From Nitrosomonadales bacterium (GTDB taxonomy: Bacteria > Pseudomonadota > Gammaproteobacteria > Burkholderiales > Methylophilaceae), in contig JABHXS010000035.1 in NCBI GenBank assembly GCA_018657165.1, positions 1 through 5,463 of the forward strand: a stretch of DNA of 5,463 nt, written 5' to 3'. How positions within the stretch are numbered: the stretch's first letter is position 1; each line of letters starts with the position of its first letter. A program made the position numbers and the translations under genes. Under the pieces are notes generated by a model. The model was not told where the DNA came from, searched no databases, and saw only the letters and a list, made by a program, of their open reading frames with translations. Positions 1-5,463 of this stretch are shown one piece after another.

Positions 1-581
1 GTCTTTAATTTCTTAACTAAATTATAATTTTTATTATAAATTTCAATAGTATTTGCGTCTCGATTAGTTATTATTTGATATTGATGTTTTTTATTAAAAG
101 TTATTCCTGATGGTGTTTTTCCTACCTTTAATGACCTAGTAACTTTCATTTCTTCGACCGATATTGTTAGAACATTATTCTTAAACCAATCAGTAATATA
201 AACTTCCGTTTCGTCTGGGTTTGATGCCAAGCTAAGGGGCGCTGTATCTAATTTAATGGTTTTAATTAGCTTATCATTTACAGCATTTATTACTGAGATA
301 TCATCAGTACCAACATTACCAACAAAAACTAATTTCTTGTTTTGCAAAATTGTTATACCAAGAGGAGCAATTCCGACCTTAAGGGTTTTTATTTTTTTTA
401 ATGTATTTAAATCAATAATAGAAACCGTATTATCACCTTGGTTTGTTATGTATGCTTTTGATATATGTTCATCTTTAAAGTAATAGAAAAAATAAAAATA
501 AAGAATGATCAGAAAAAAAGTTAAAATGAACAAATGATAAATTTTTGCATTAAGAGTCGATAATTTTTTTTGTTTAAACAT
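1..581 (-). CDS. Membrane-anchored YVTN-type beta-propeller protein (3' end beyond window)
   Basis: This minus-strand frame is open from the ATG at 581 to the left edge: 193 complete codons with no stop. Residues 1-13 are short and basic (MFKQKK...). Residues 14-35 are almost entirely Leu, Ile, Phe and Tyr and form one membrane segment or uncleaved signal anchor, so the rest should face the periplasm. Four repeats then follow about 42 residues apart: AYITNQGDNTVSIIDL (43-58), VFVGNVGTDDISVINA (85-100), VYITDWFKNNVLTIS (127-141) and QIITNRDANTIEIYN (169-183). Linkers such as KVGIAPLGI and KVGKTPSGI are typical of YVTN/YncE-like beta-propeller blades. A full propeller would need about three more blades beyond the window. 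The ligand or partner cannot be inferred; relatives include proteins near PQQ-dependent dehydrogenases, but nothing here shows that link. An in-frame ATG at 599 would add six residues. Neither start has a clear Shine-Dalgarno sequence. The gene diverges from rppH. Confidence 0.82.
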   Translation of the reverse strand, partial: MFKQKKLSTLNAKIYHLFILTFFLIILYFYFFYYFKDEHISKAYITNQGDNTVSIIDLNTLKKIKTLKVGIAPLGITILQNKKLVFVGNVGTDDISVINAVNDKLIKTIKLDTAPLSLASNPDETEVYITDWFKNNVLTISVEEMKVTRSLKVGKTPSGITFNKKHQYQIITNRDANTIEIYNKNYNLVKKLK

Positions 582-621
582 ATCGTAAAATATAAACATA
601 TAAAAAGTTATTTGGTTTTAT

Positions 622-626
622 AAGGA
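622..626 (+). promoter_or_regulatory. Ribosome binding site of rppH
   Basis: AAGGA lies 8 bases before the ATG at 635, a normal Shine-Dalgarno spacing. It supports that start, which also matches the start of the RppH family (MID..GYR.NV). The 53-base divergent gap that contains it (582-634) is extremely AT-rich. TATAAA hexamers occur at 591-596 and 599-604, but neither has a convincing -35 partner. Confidence 0.7.
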
Positions 627-634
627 TAGCATCA

Positions 635-1108
635 ATGATTGATAAGGAAGGATATCGTGCAAATGTGGCGATAGTTATCATTAATAATGATAACAAGGTA
701 CTTTGGGCCAAAAGAACAAATGAAAATGCATGGCAATTTCCTCAAGGGGGAATTAAGTCACATGAAAATGCTGAAGAGGCAATGTTTAGAGAATTAAAAG
801 AAGAGGTTGGCATTGACGAGGGCAGCGTAGAGATTCTTGGAAAAACAAGTGACTGGCTATATTATGACGTACCAAAAAATTGGATTAGCAAAGGTAATAA
901 TTTGTATAAGGGCCAAAAACAAATTTGGTTTTTATTAAAATTTTTAGGCAATGAAAATGATATTTTTCTTAAAAATTCAATAAAACCAGAATTTGATAAT
1001 TGGTCTTGGGTTGATTATTGGATACCTAATGACGAAGTGATTAGTTTTAAAAGGGATGTTTATTCAAAAGCACTGAAGCAATTATCAGTCTTCATTGATG
1101 AAAATTAA
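635..1108 (+). CDS. rppH: RNA pyrophosphohydrolase RppH (Nudix hydrolase)
   Basis: Cytoplasmic Nudix enzyme that removes pyrophosphate from the 5' end of mRNAs, creating the monophosphate end that lets RNase E begin decay; related enzymes also cleave dinucleoside polyphosphates. The protein has 157 residues and opens with MIDKEGYRANV, very close to the E. coli RppH start. The Nudix box GX5EX7REUXEEXGU is complete from G38 to I60. It has R52 and E53 and the metal-binding E56 and E57, at the same numbering as I recall for E. coli. Further family signatures are WQFPQGGI (33-40), GQKQ.WFLL in the middle, PEFD.W.WVDYW and SFKRDVY near the end. It is somewhat shorter than E. coli RppH (about 176 residues), mainly for lack of the C-terminal tail. 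The gene stands alone on the plus strand, divergent from the propeller gene, and its TAA overlaps the psd stop by four bases. Assignment as RppH rather than a generic Nudix enzyme is secure. Confidence 0.96.
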   Translation: MIDKEGYRANVAIVIINNDNKVLWAKRTNENAWQFPQGGIKSHENAEEAMFRELKEEVGIDEGSVEILGKTSDWLYYDVPKNWISKGNNLYKGQKQIWFLLKFLGNENDIFLKNSIKPEFDNWSWVDYWIPNDEVISFKRDVYSKALKQLSVFIDEN

Positions 1109-1752
1109 ATAAATTCAGCAATAATTGATTCTCCATTTTTAACTTTCTGACCAAGTTGGACCTTAATGCTTGTATTTAATGGCAAATAAAGATCTACTCT
1201 TGAGCCAAATTTAATAAATCCATACCTCTCTCCGCGTGTTAACTCATCTCCTGTTTCCTTATAACAAAGAATTCTTCTTGCAACGAGGCCTGCAATTTGC
1301 ACACATGTAATAATTCTTTTAGAATTATTTTTTGATTGGATAATAATTGCGCATCTCTCATTTTCTAGGGAGGCCTTTGATAGCGCAGCATTTAGAAACT
1401 TTCCAGGAAAATATATTTTTTTTAAAATTATTCCATCAATGGGAGCTTTATTTGAATGGACGTTAAAAACGTTCATAAAAACACTTACCTTGATAGATTT
1501 CTTTTTCTGATAGGGGTCAAATGTTTCGTTTATTGCTATGACTCTTCCATCTGCCCCAGAGACTATTACATTCTTTTTATCACTTATTTTTCTTTTAGGG
1601 TCTCTAAAGAACTGAATAATAAAAATACTAATTATCCAAAATAAAACCGATATTGATGAATTAATTAAGGTTAAATAAGTGCTAATAAAAAGGATGATAA
1701 TTATATATAACCATCCTTCTTTAGCTATAATTGGATACTTATTTTTTTTCAA
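1105..1752 (-). CDS. psd: Phosphatidylserine decarboxylase proenzyme (short form), TTG start
   Basis: Converts phosphatidylserine to phosphatidylethanolamine at the inner membrane, using a pyruvoyl group made by self-cleavage. The 215-residue protein is the short family form. It has a membrane region at about 14-48 (two hydrophobic stretches), then FFRDP (48-52), GADGR with D68 and NVHSNKAPIDG (97-107) with H99. Cleavage is expected at Gly183-Ser184 in KFGSRVDLYLP (181-191), so Ser184 would become the pyruvoyl group of the small alpha chain, leaving a beta chain of about 183 residues. FGS replaces the LGST of the long E. coli-type enzyme, as is usual in the short form. The start must be the TTG at 1752: the codon just upstream in frame is TAA, and the first internal Met (93) lies inside the catalytic domain. 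This TTG overlaps the ilvC stop as TTGA, so translation is probably coupled to ilvC. There is no strong ribosome binding site. The 3' end overlaps rppH by four bases. The partner gene pssA is not in the window. Confidence 0.95.
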   Translation of the reverse strand: MKKNKYPIIAKEGWLYIIIILFISTYLTLINSSISVLFWIISIFIIQFFRDPKRKISDKKNVIVSGADGRVIAINETFDPYQKKKSIKVSVFMNVFNVHSNKAPIDGIILKKIYFPGKFLNAALSKASLENERCAIIIQSKNNSKRIITCVQIAGLVARRILCYKETGDELTRGERYGFIKFGSRVDLYLPLNTSIKVQLGQKVKNGESIIAEFI

Positions 1753-2747
1753 TTAACTGACTTATCTACGATTTTTTTGATCCATGGCATCATTTTTCTC
1801 AATGATTCCCCAACCTGTTCTATTTTATGTTTGCGTTGTGTTTCTCTTTTGGCCGGAAGTTCCCCAACATTTTTAACGAATTCCTTAGCGAATGTTCCAT
1901 CTTGAATTTCTTTAAGTATTTCTTTCATACGAAGCTTAGTTTCGGGAGTAATAATTCTAGGGCCTCTAGTTACGTCTCCATATTCTGCTGTATTTGAAAT
2001 AGAGTATCTCATGTTAGCAATGCCACCCTCATACATTAAATCTACTATTAGTTTTAACTCATGAAGGCATTCGAAATATGCCATTTCAGGTTCATAACCA
2101 GCCTCAACTAATGTTTCAAACCCTGCTTGCACAAGGGCTGTTGTACCTCCACATAGCACTACTTGCTCTCCAAATAAATCTGTTTCTGTTTCATCTTTAA
2201 AGGTTGTTTCTATAATTCCTGTTCTTCCCCCTCCAATAGCTGAAGCATAAGACAAAGCAATGTCTTTAGCATTCCCTGTTGCATTCTGATTAACTGCAAT
2301 TAGATCTGGGATACCTCCACCCCTAACAAATTCTGATCTAACCGTATGTCCAGGTGCTTTTGGAGCTACCATAATCACATTAAGGTCTTCCCTTGGATTG
2401 ATTTGTTTAAAATGGATGTTAAAGCCATGAGCAAAGGCTAAGGTGGAGCCTTTTTTGAGGTTTGGCTCAATTTTTTCTGAATAGATTTTAGGTTGAAATT
2501 CATCCGGTGCTAAAATCATAACCAAATCTGCAGCAGCAGTAGCTTCCTCAACGGATTTCACATTTAAGTTTGCTTTTAATGCTTTTTCTGAAGACGAAGA
2601 GCCTTCTCTTAAACCAACAACAACATCCACACCGGAGTCACTTAGGTTATTTGCATGAGCATGACCTTGAGACCCATAACCAATAATTGCAACTTTCATG
2701 CCTTTTATAATATTTAAATCTGCATCCTTATCGTAATAAACTTTCAT
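1749..2747 (-). CDS. ilvC: Ketol-acid reductoisomerase, class I (NADP+)
   Basis: Second shared step of branched-chain amino acid synthesis: Mg-dependent alkyl migration and NADPH reduction of acetolactate or acetohydroxybutyrate to the dihydroxy acids. At 332 residues it has the usual length of class I enzymes with one knotted C-terminal domain, unlike the roughly 490-residue E. coli class II form. The N-terminal Rossmann domain carries GYGSQG (23-28). The following loop, LREGSSSSEKA (46-56), with R47 and several serines, suits binding of the NADPH phosphate. Catalytic His107 lies in AFAHGFN. The metal ligands D190 and E194 are in TDLFGEQ; E226 and E230 are in YFECLHELK and S251 in YSISN. It ends with the common MMPWI..IVDKS tail. 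It lies 19 bases after ilvN and its TGA overlaps the psd TTG. Text such as RSEFVRGGGIPDLIA and FKDETETDLFGEQ looks gammaproteobacterial to me, an unverified impression. Confidence 0.98.
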   Translation of the reverse strand: MKVYYDKDADLNIIKGMKVAIIGYGSQGHAHANNLSDSGVDVVVGLREGSSSSEKALKANLNVKSVEEATAAADLVMILAPDEFQPKIYSEKIEPNLKKGSTLAFAHGFNIHFKQINPREDLNVIMVAPKAPGHTVRSEFVRGGGIPDLIAVNQNATGNAKDIALSYASAIGGGRTGIIETTFKDETETDLFGEQVVLCGGTTALVQAGFETLVEAGYEPEMAYFECLHELKLIVDLMYEGGIANMRYSISNTAEYGDVTRGPRIITPETKLRMKEILKEIQDGTFAKEFVKNVGELPAKRETQRKHKIEQVGESLRKMMPWIKKIVDKSVN

Positions 2748-2752
2748 ACTAG

Positions 2753-2758
2753 TCCTTT
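2753..2758 (-). promoter_or_regulatory. Ribosome binding site of ilvC
   Basis: On the minus strand AAAGGA precedes the ilvC ATG (2747) by 5 bases. It lies in the 19-base ilvN-ilvC gap and is the clearest Shine-Dalgarno sequence in the ilv block, which fits strong translation of reductoisomerase. Confidence 0.7.
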
Positions 2759-2766
2759 AAAAAAAA

Positions 2767-3258
2767 TTATATTTTTAATACCCTATCACCTCGCCCAATT
2801 CCTGACGCACCTGTTCTAATAATTTCAACTACAAGAGAGTTATTCAAGCTTTTTAGGTAGTTATCCAATTCTGTTGACGCCCCTGTAAATTCAATTATCA
2901 GTATATTCTCTGAAGCATCAATGATTCGTCCCCCAAAACTATTACTAAGTTGTTGAACTTCATCTCGATATTGCTTACTTGTTTTTACTTTAACGAGCAT
3001 TAGCTCTCTTTCTATGTGACGACCATCATTTAAGTCTAAAACCTTAACTACATCAATAAGTTTATTTAACTGTTTTATGATTTGTTCAATTATTTCATCA
3101 GACCCACTTGTTACAATCGTCATTCTTGATAAAGACGGATCTTCAGTAGGAGCGACTGATAAAGATTCGATATTATACCCTCTTGCCGAAAATAGCCCTG
3201 ATACCCTTGAAAGAGCACCTGATTCATTTTCCATGAGCAATGAAATAATATGCCTCAT
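2767..3258 (-). CDS. ilvN: Acetolactate synthase small (regulatory) subunit
   Basis: Regulatory subunit of acetohydroxyacid synthase. It binds the catalytic subunit, raises its activity and confers feedback inhibition by valine. It has 163 residues, the family norm (E. coli IlvH is the close model; some annotators would name it ilvH). The N-terminal ACT domain spans about 3-78, with NESGALSRVSGLFSARGYNI at 11-30. The C-terminal small-subunit domain covers about 83-160 (ERELMLVKV onward, ending TGASGIGRGDRVLKI). G14, S17 and N29, positions where changes give valine resistance in E. coli IlvH, are all unchanged, so valine inhibition is predicted. The ATG overlaps the ilvB TAA by one base (TAATG). 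GGAAG at 3266-3270 sits 7 bases upstream inside the end of ilvB and can serve as ribosome binding site. Adjacency and overlap imply equimolar co-translation with ilvB. Confidence 0.97.
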   Translation of the reverse strand: MRHIISLLMENESGALSRVSGLFSARGYNIESLSVAPTEDPSLSRMTIVTSGSDEIIEQIIKQLNKLIDVVKVLDLNDGRHIERELMLVKVKTSKQYRDEVQQLSNSFGGRIIDASENILIIEFTGASTELDNYLKSLNNSLVVEIIRTGASGIGRGDRVLKI

Positions 3259-4988
3259 TATAGATCTTCCGCCCCATCAGCTAATATCATCTCTGATAAT
3301 CCTTTACCACTTGGTACCATGGGGAAAACATTTTCTGTTTGGTCAGTTATAAAATCTAAAAATACTAGTCGCTCTTTAAGTTTTGGTGAAAATGCTTCTT
3401 TCAATGCGCTTTCGATGTCTGAAGATTTTTCAATTTTCATGCCAACGTGACCATAAGATTCAGCAAGTTTTACAAAGTCTGGAAGAGCATCCATATAAGA
3501 TTCAGCATAACGATTTCCATAAAAAAACTCTTGCCATTGCCTTACCATTCCCATGTAACGATTATTTAAATTAATAATTTTTACTGGCAAGTTAAATTGT
3601 TTGCATGTCGAAAGCTCTTGTATGCACATTTGAATTGATGCTTCTCCAGTTACACAAGCAACTTGTGAATCAGGAAAAGCAAGTTGGCATCCCATAGCAT
3701 ACGGAAGCCCAACGCCCATTGTGCCTAACCCTCCAGAATTAATCCACCTTCTTGGTTTATTGAATGGATAGTACTGAGCAGCCCACATTTGATGTTGGCC
3801 GACATCTGAGGTAATAAATGCCTCACCATTTGTAATTTCATGAAGTTTTTGTATGACTTTCTGAGGCTTAATTTTAGTCCCATCGTCCTCATAGCTCATA
3901 CAGTCCTTTTCTTTCCATTGGTTAATAGCTTTAAGCCATTCAGAGTCTGACGTTTTAGAATTCTTATTTTTTTGAGTCTTAAATGTCGAGATAAGATCTT
4001 CAAGCACAAGCCTTACATCACCTACAATCGGAATATCAATCTTAACTCTTTTTGAAATAGATGCTGGATCAATATCAATATGAATAATTTTTTTAGGTTT
4101 AGCTAAAAAATGCTCCGGATTACCAATCACTCTGTCATCAAACCTTGCCCCAACAGCCAATAAAACATCACATTCTTGCATTGCCATATTTGCCTGGTAT
4201 GTTCCGTGCATTCCAAGCATACCTAAAAAACTTTCATGCGAAGCAGGGAAGCCTCCTAACCCCATTAGAGTATTAGTAATGGGAAGGCCTAGGAGCTTAA
4301 CAAATTCAGTTAAAGCTTCTGATGCGTTTCCGAGCACCACACCACCACCAGAATATACCATTGGCCTTTCTGCATTAATTAGCAACTCTAAGGCTTTATT
4401 AATTTGACCACTATGCCCATGCTTAACTGGGTTGTACGATCTAAGTGAAATATTTTCAGGATAAATAAATTCTGCAGTTTCAGCCGTAATATCTTTAGGT
4501 ATATCCACTAATACAGGCCCCGGTCGCCCTGTTGCAGCTAAATAAAAAGCCTTCTTAATTGTGCTTGCAATATCTTTGATATCTTTAACTAAAAAATTAT
4601 GTTTAACACATGGCCTTGTAATACCAACGGTATCACATTCTTGGAAAGCATCTTGACCTATTGCATGAGTGGGAACTTGCCCGCTAATAATAACCATAGG
4701 AATAGAATCCATATGAGCGGTAGCTATCCCAGTAACTGCATTAGTGGCTCCAGGACCTGACGTTACAAGGGCAACACCTACATCACCTGTTGCTCTTGAA
4801 TAGGCATCTGCTGCATGAACGGCTGCCTGTTCATGTCGAACAAGAACATGTTTAAATGAACTTTGTTGGAAAATTGCATCATAGATATTTAATACGGCAC
4901 CCCCAGGGTAACCAAAGACAAATTTAACATTTTCTTTCTGGAGGGACCGGATCGCAATTTCTGCACCAGTAATAATTTCAGCTTTCAT
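3258..4988 (-). CDS. ilvB: Acetolactate synthase large (catalytic) subunit
   Basis: Thiamine-diphosphate and FAD enzyme (EC 2.2.1.6) that condenses two pyruvates to acetolactate, or pyruvate with 2-ketobutyrate to acetohydroxybutyrate; it commits carbon to valine, leucine and isoleucine. At 576 residues it is full length. The N-terminal pyrimidine-binding domain (about 4-170) contains FGYPGGAVL (25-33) and RHEQAAVHAADAY (51-63), with catalytic Glu53. The central FAD/linker domain (about 192-325) includes GARFDDRV (280-287). The C-terminal pyrophosphate domain (about 385-545) includes the metal-binding motif. That motif reads GEAS at 448-451 and NN at 475-476, so the usual Asp is Glu449 and the following Gly is Ala450. 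The 27-residue spacing from 449 to Asn476 is normal and the surrounding residues are conserved, so I expect an active enzyme. The ATG at 4988 is fixed by an in-frame TGA five codons upstream. No clear Shine-Dalgarno sequence precedes it. IlvB, IlvG and IlvI paralogues cannot be told apart by name here; pairing with an IlvH-like subunit suggests an IlvI-like enzyme. Confidence 0.97.
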   Translation of the reverse strand: MKAEIITGAEIAIRSLQKENVKFVFGYPGGAVLNIYDAIFQQSSFKHVLVRHEQAAVHAADAYSRATGDVGVALVTSGPGATNAVTGIATAHMDSIPMVIISGQVPTHAIGQDAFQECDTVGITRPCVKHNFLVKDIKDIASTIKKAFYLAATGRPGPVLVDIPKDITAETAEFIYPENISLRSYNPVKHGHSGQINKALELLINAERPMVYSGGGVVLGNASEALTEFVKLLGLPITNTLMGLGGFPASHESFLGMLGMHGTYQANMAMQECDVLLAVGARFDDRVIGNPEHFLAKPKKIIHIDIDPASISKRVKIDIPIVGDVRLVLEDLISTFKTQKNKNSKTSDSEWLKAINQWKEKDCMSYEDDGTKIKPQKVIQKLHEITNGEAFITSDVGQHQMWAAQYYPFNKPRRWINSGGLGTMGVGLPYAMGCQLAFPDSQVACVTGEASIQMCIQELSTCKQFNLPVKIINLNNRYMGMVRQWQEFFYGNRYAESYMDALPDFVKLAESYGHVGMKIEKSSDIESALKEAFSPKLKERLVFLDFITDQTENVFPMVPSGKGLSEMILADGAEDL

Positions 4989-5013
4989 GGAAATACAGTA
5001 TCAATAAACAGAT

Positions 5014-5042
5014 ATGATAACCTTTTGCTATGTCTTCCTCAA
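5014..5042 (-). promoter_or_regulatory. Candidate sigma70 promoter of the ilvBNC-psd block
   Basis: On the minus strand TTGAGG (5042-5037, 4 of 6 to the -35 consensus) and TATCAT (5019-5014, 5 of 6 to the -10 consensus) are separated by exactly 17 bases. The -35 hexamer overlaps the nadC stop codon. Transcription would begin near 5007, giving a leader of about 18 bases before the ilvB ATG. The region is AT-rich and such matches arise by chance, so this is a candidate; read-through from nadC is the alternative. Confidence 0.4.
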
Positions 5043-5463
5043 GTATATGTAGGCTTTTGGGCTGAAAAAAGCATAGAAAAGTCAATCGCCTTTATATTTT
5101 TAGTAATGGCACCTAAAGATATTCTGTCAACACCAGTTCTCGCATACGCTAAAACATTTTTTTCATTTATATTGCCAGATGCTTCAAGTGAAGCTGTTCC
5201 ATTATTTAATTTTACTGATTTCTTTAATTCTTCTACTGAGAAATTATCTAAAAGTATATTTTTTGCCCCAAAAAAAAGGGCTTTATCTAATTCTTTAATA
5301 TTTTCCACCTCAATTTGTATATCCTCAAATCGCTCAATATTTTTTAACATATTTTCAATGGAGCCATATGCAGTTTTGTGGTTTTCTTTTAATAAAATTT
5401 GATCGAACAAGCCTATTCTTTGATTATGTCCACCACCAATGAGGACTGCATATTTTTGTGCAA
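5039..5463 (-). CDS. nadC: Nicotinate-nucleotide pyrophosphorylase (quinolinate phosphoribosyltransferase), C-terminal half
   Basis: Converts quinolinate and PRPP to nicotinate mononucleotide, CO2 and pyrophosphate, the entry of de novo NAD synthesis, in the cytoplasm. The frame is open to the right edge, so the N-terminal half lies outside; 140 complete residues are visible of an expected 280-300. From the edge they read AQKYAVLIGGGHNQRIGL and then LLKENH (fragment residues 23-28), IEVEN (50-54), LDNF (71-74), EASGNI (93-98) and GVDRISLGAIT (110-120). These are the conserved barrel-domain motifs of the type II phosphoribosyltransferase fold that contact substrate and phosphoribosyl groups. 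The TTG at 5410 is an internal Leu codon, not a start. An eight-base T run (5270-5277, sense strand) lies in the ALFFGAK coding stretch, but the frame is intact around it. The gene ends 50 bases before ilvB in the same orientation and may read through into it. Confidence 0.95.
   Translation of the reverse strand, partial: AQKYAVLIGGGHNQRIGLFDQILLKENHKTAYGSIENMLKNIERFEDIQIEVENIKELDKALFFGAKNILLDNFSVEELKKSVKLNNGTASLEASGNINEKNVLAYARTGVDRISLGAITKNIKAIDFSMLFSAQKPTYT

Noticed and set aside
256..483. Plus-strand open frame of 75 codons
   Set aside because: It lies wholly opposite the propeller gene, whose repeats prove the minus strand is coding; its product shows no recognisable domain.
582..634. 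Promoters in the divergent propeller-rppH gap
   Set aside because: Several TATAAA-like hexamers are present, but the gap is nearly all A and T and none pairs with a good -35 at proper spacing.
1456..1644. Plus-strand open frame inside psd
   Set aside because: It is antisense to the catalytic part of a clearly coding psd and shows no motif or ribosome binding site.
1741..1749. T-run in the + strand near the psd start as a terminator
   Set aside because: It encodes the Lys codons at the psd N terminus, is not preceded by a GC-rich hairpin, and lies within an operon junction.
3077..3574. Three plus-strand open frames opposite ilvN and the ilvB end (3077-3352, 3250-3450, 3383-3574)
   Set aside because: They mirror conserved coding sequence on the minus strand and do not resemble proteins.
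5025..5402. Plus-strand open frame of 125 codons opposite nadC
   Set aside because: The minus strand carries the NadC motifs KENH, EVEN, LDNF and EASGN; the plus product is a shadow.
5039..5410. A separate 123-residue gene starting at the TTG at 5410
   Set aside because: The frame continues upstream to the window edge with the NadC motif GGGHNQRIGL, so this TTG is an internal Leu codon of a longer nadC.
1..5463. A novel defence, mobile or biosynthetic system
   Set aside because: Every gene except the partial propeller belongs to a core metabolic or RNA-processing family. No transposase, integrase, toxin, direct repeats or array was seen on either strand.

Overview
The window is a compact, AT-rich stretch (roughly one third G+C by eye) of housekeeping genes with almost no intergenic DNA. 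Six genes are visible, and the outer two run off the window edges. KARI, AHAS small subunit and NadC read like gammaproteobacterial versions. The short 'FGSR' form of phosphatidylserine decarboxylase directly after ilvC is a gene order I associate with beta- and some sulfur-oxidising-type gammaproteobacteria. My best guess is a streamlined or host-associated gammaproteobacterium. This rests on remembered family sequences, not on a search, and a betaproteobacterium is not excluded.

Layout, left to right. Bases 1-581 (minus) hold the N-terminal part of a membrane-anchored YVTN-type beta-propeller protein that runs off the left edge. After a 53-base divergent gap comes rppH (plus, 635-1108), the Nudix RNA pyrophosphohydrolase. 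Its stop codon overlaps, tail to tail, the stop of psd (minus, 1105-1752). From right to left on the minus strand, nadC (C-terminal half only, ending at 5039) is followed after 50 bases by ilvB-ilvN-ilvC-psd. Spacing in that block is tight: ilvB/ilvN overlap by 1 base (TAATG), ilvN and ilvC are 19 bases apart, and ilvC/psd overlap by 4 bases (TTGA, with a TTG start for psd).

Functionally, ilvBN encodes acetolactate synthase (catalytic and valine-sensing subunits) and ilvC the ketol-acid reductoisomerase, giving the first two shared steps of valine, isoleucine and leucine-precursor synthesis. psd makes phosphatidylethanolamine and appears to be co-translated with ilvC. nadC makes nicotinate mononucleotide for NAD. 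A sigma70-like promoter candidate sits at the nadC/ilvB junction. It would give a leader of only about 18 bases, which leaves no room for a classical ilv attenuator.

I found no mobile element, CRISPR array, RNA gene, toxin-antitoxin or defence module, and no convincing undescribed system. The points worth a second look are small: the TTG/TTGA coupling of psd, the altered thiamine-diphosphate motif (GEAS) in IlvB, the short unled ilv promoter region, and the unassigned propeller protein.
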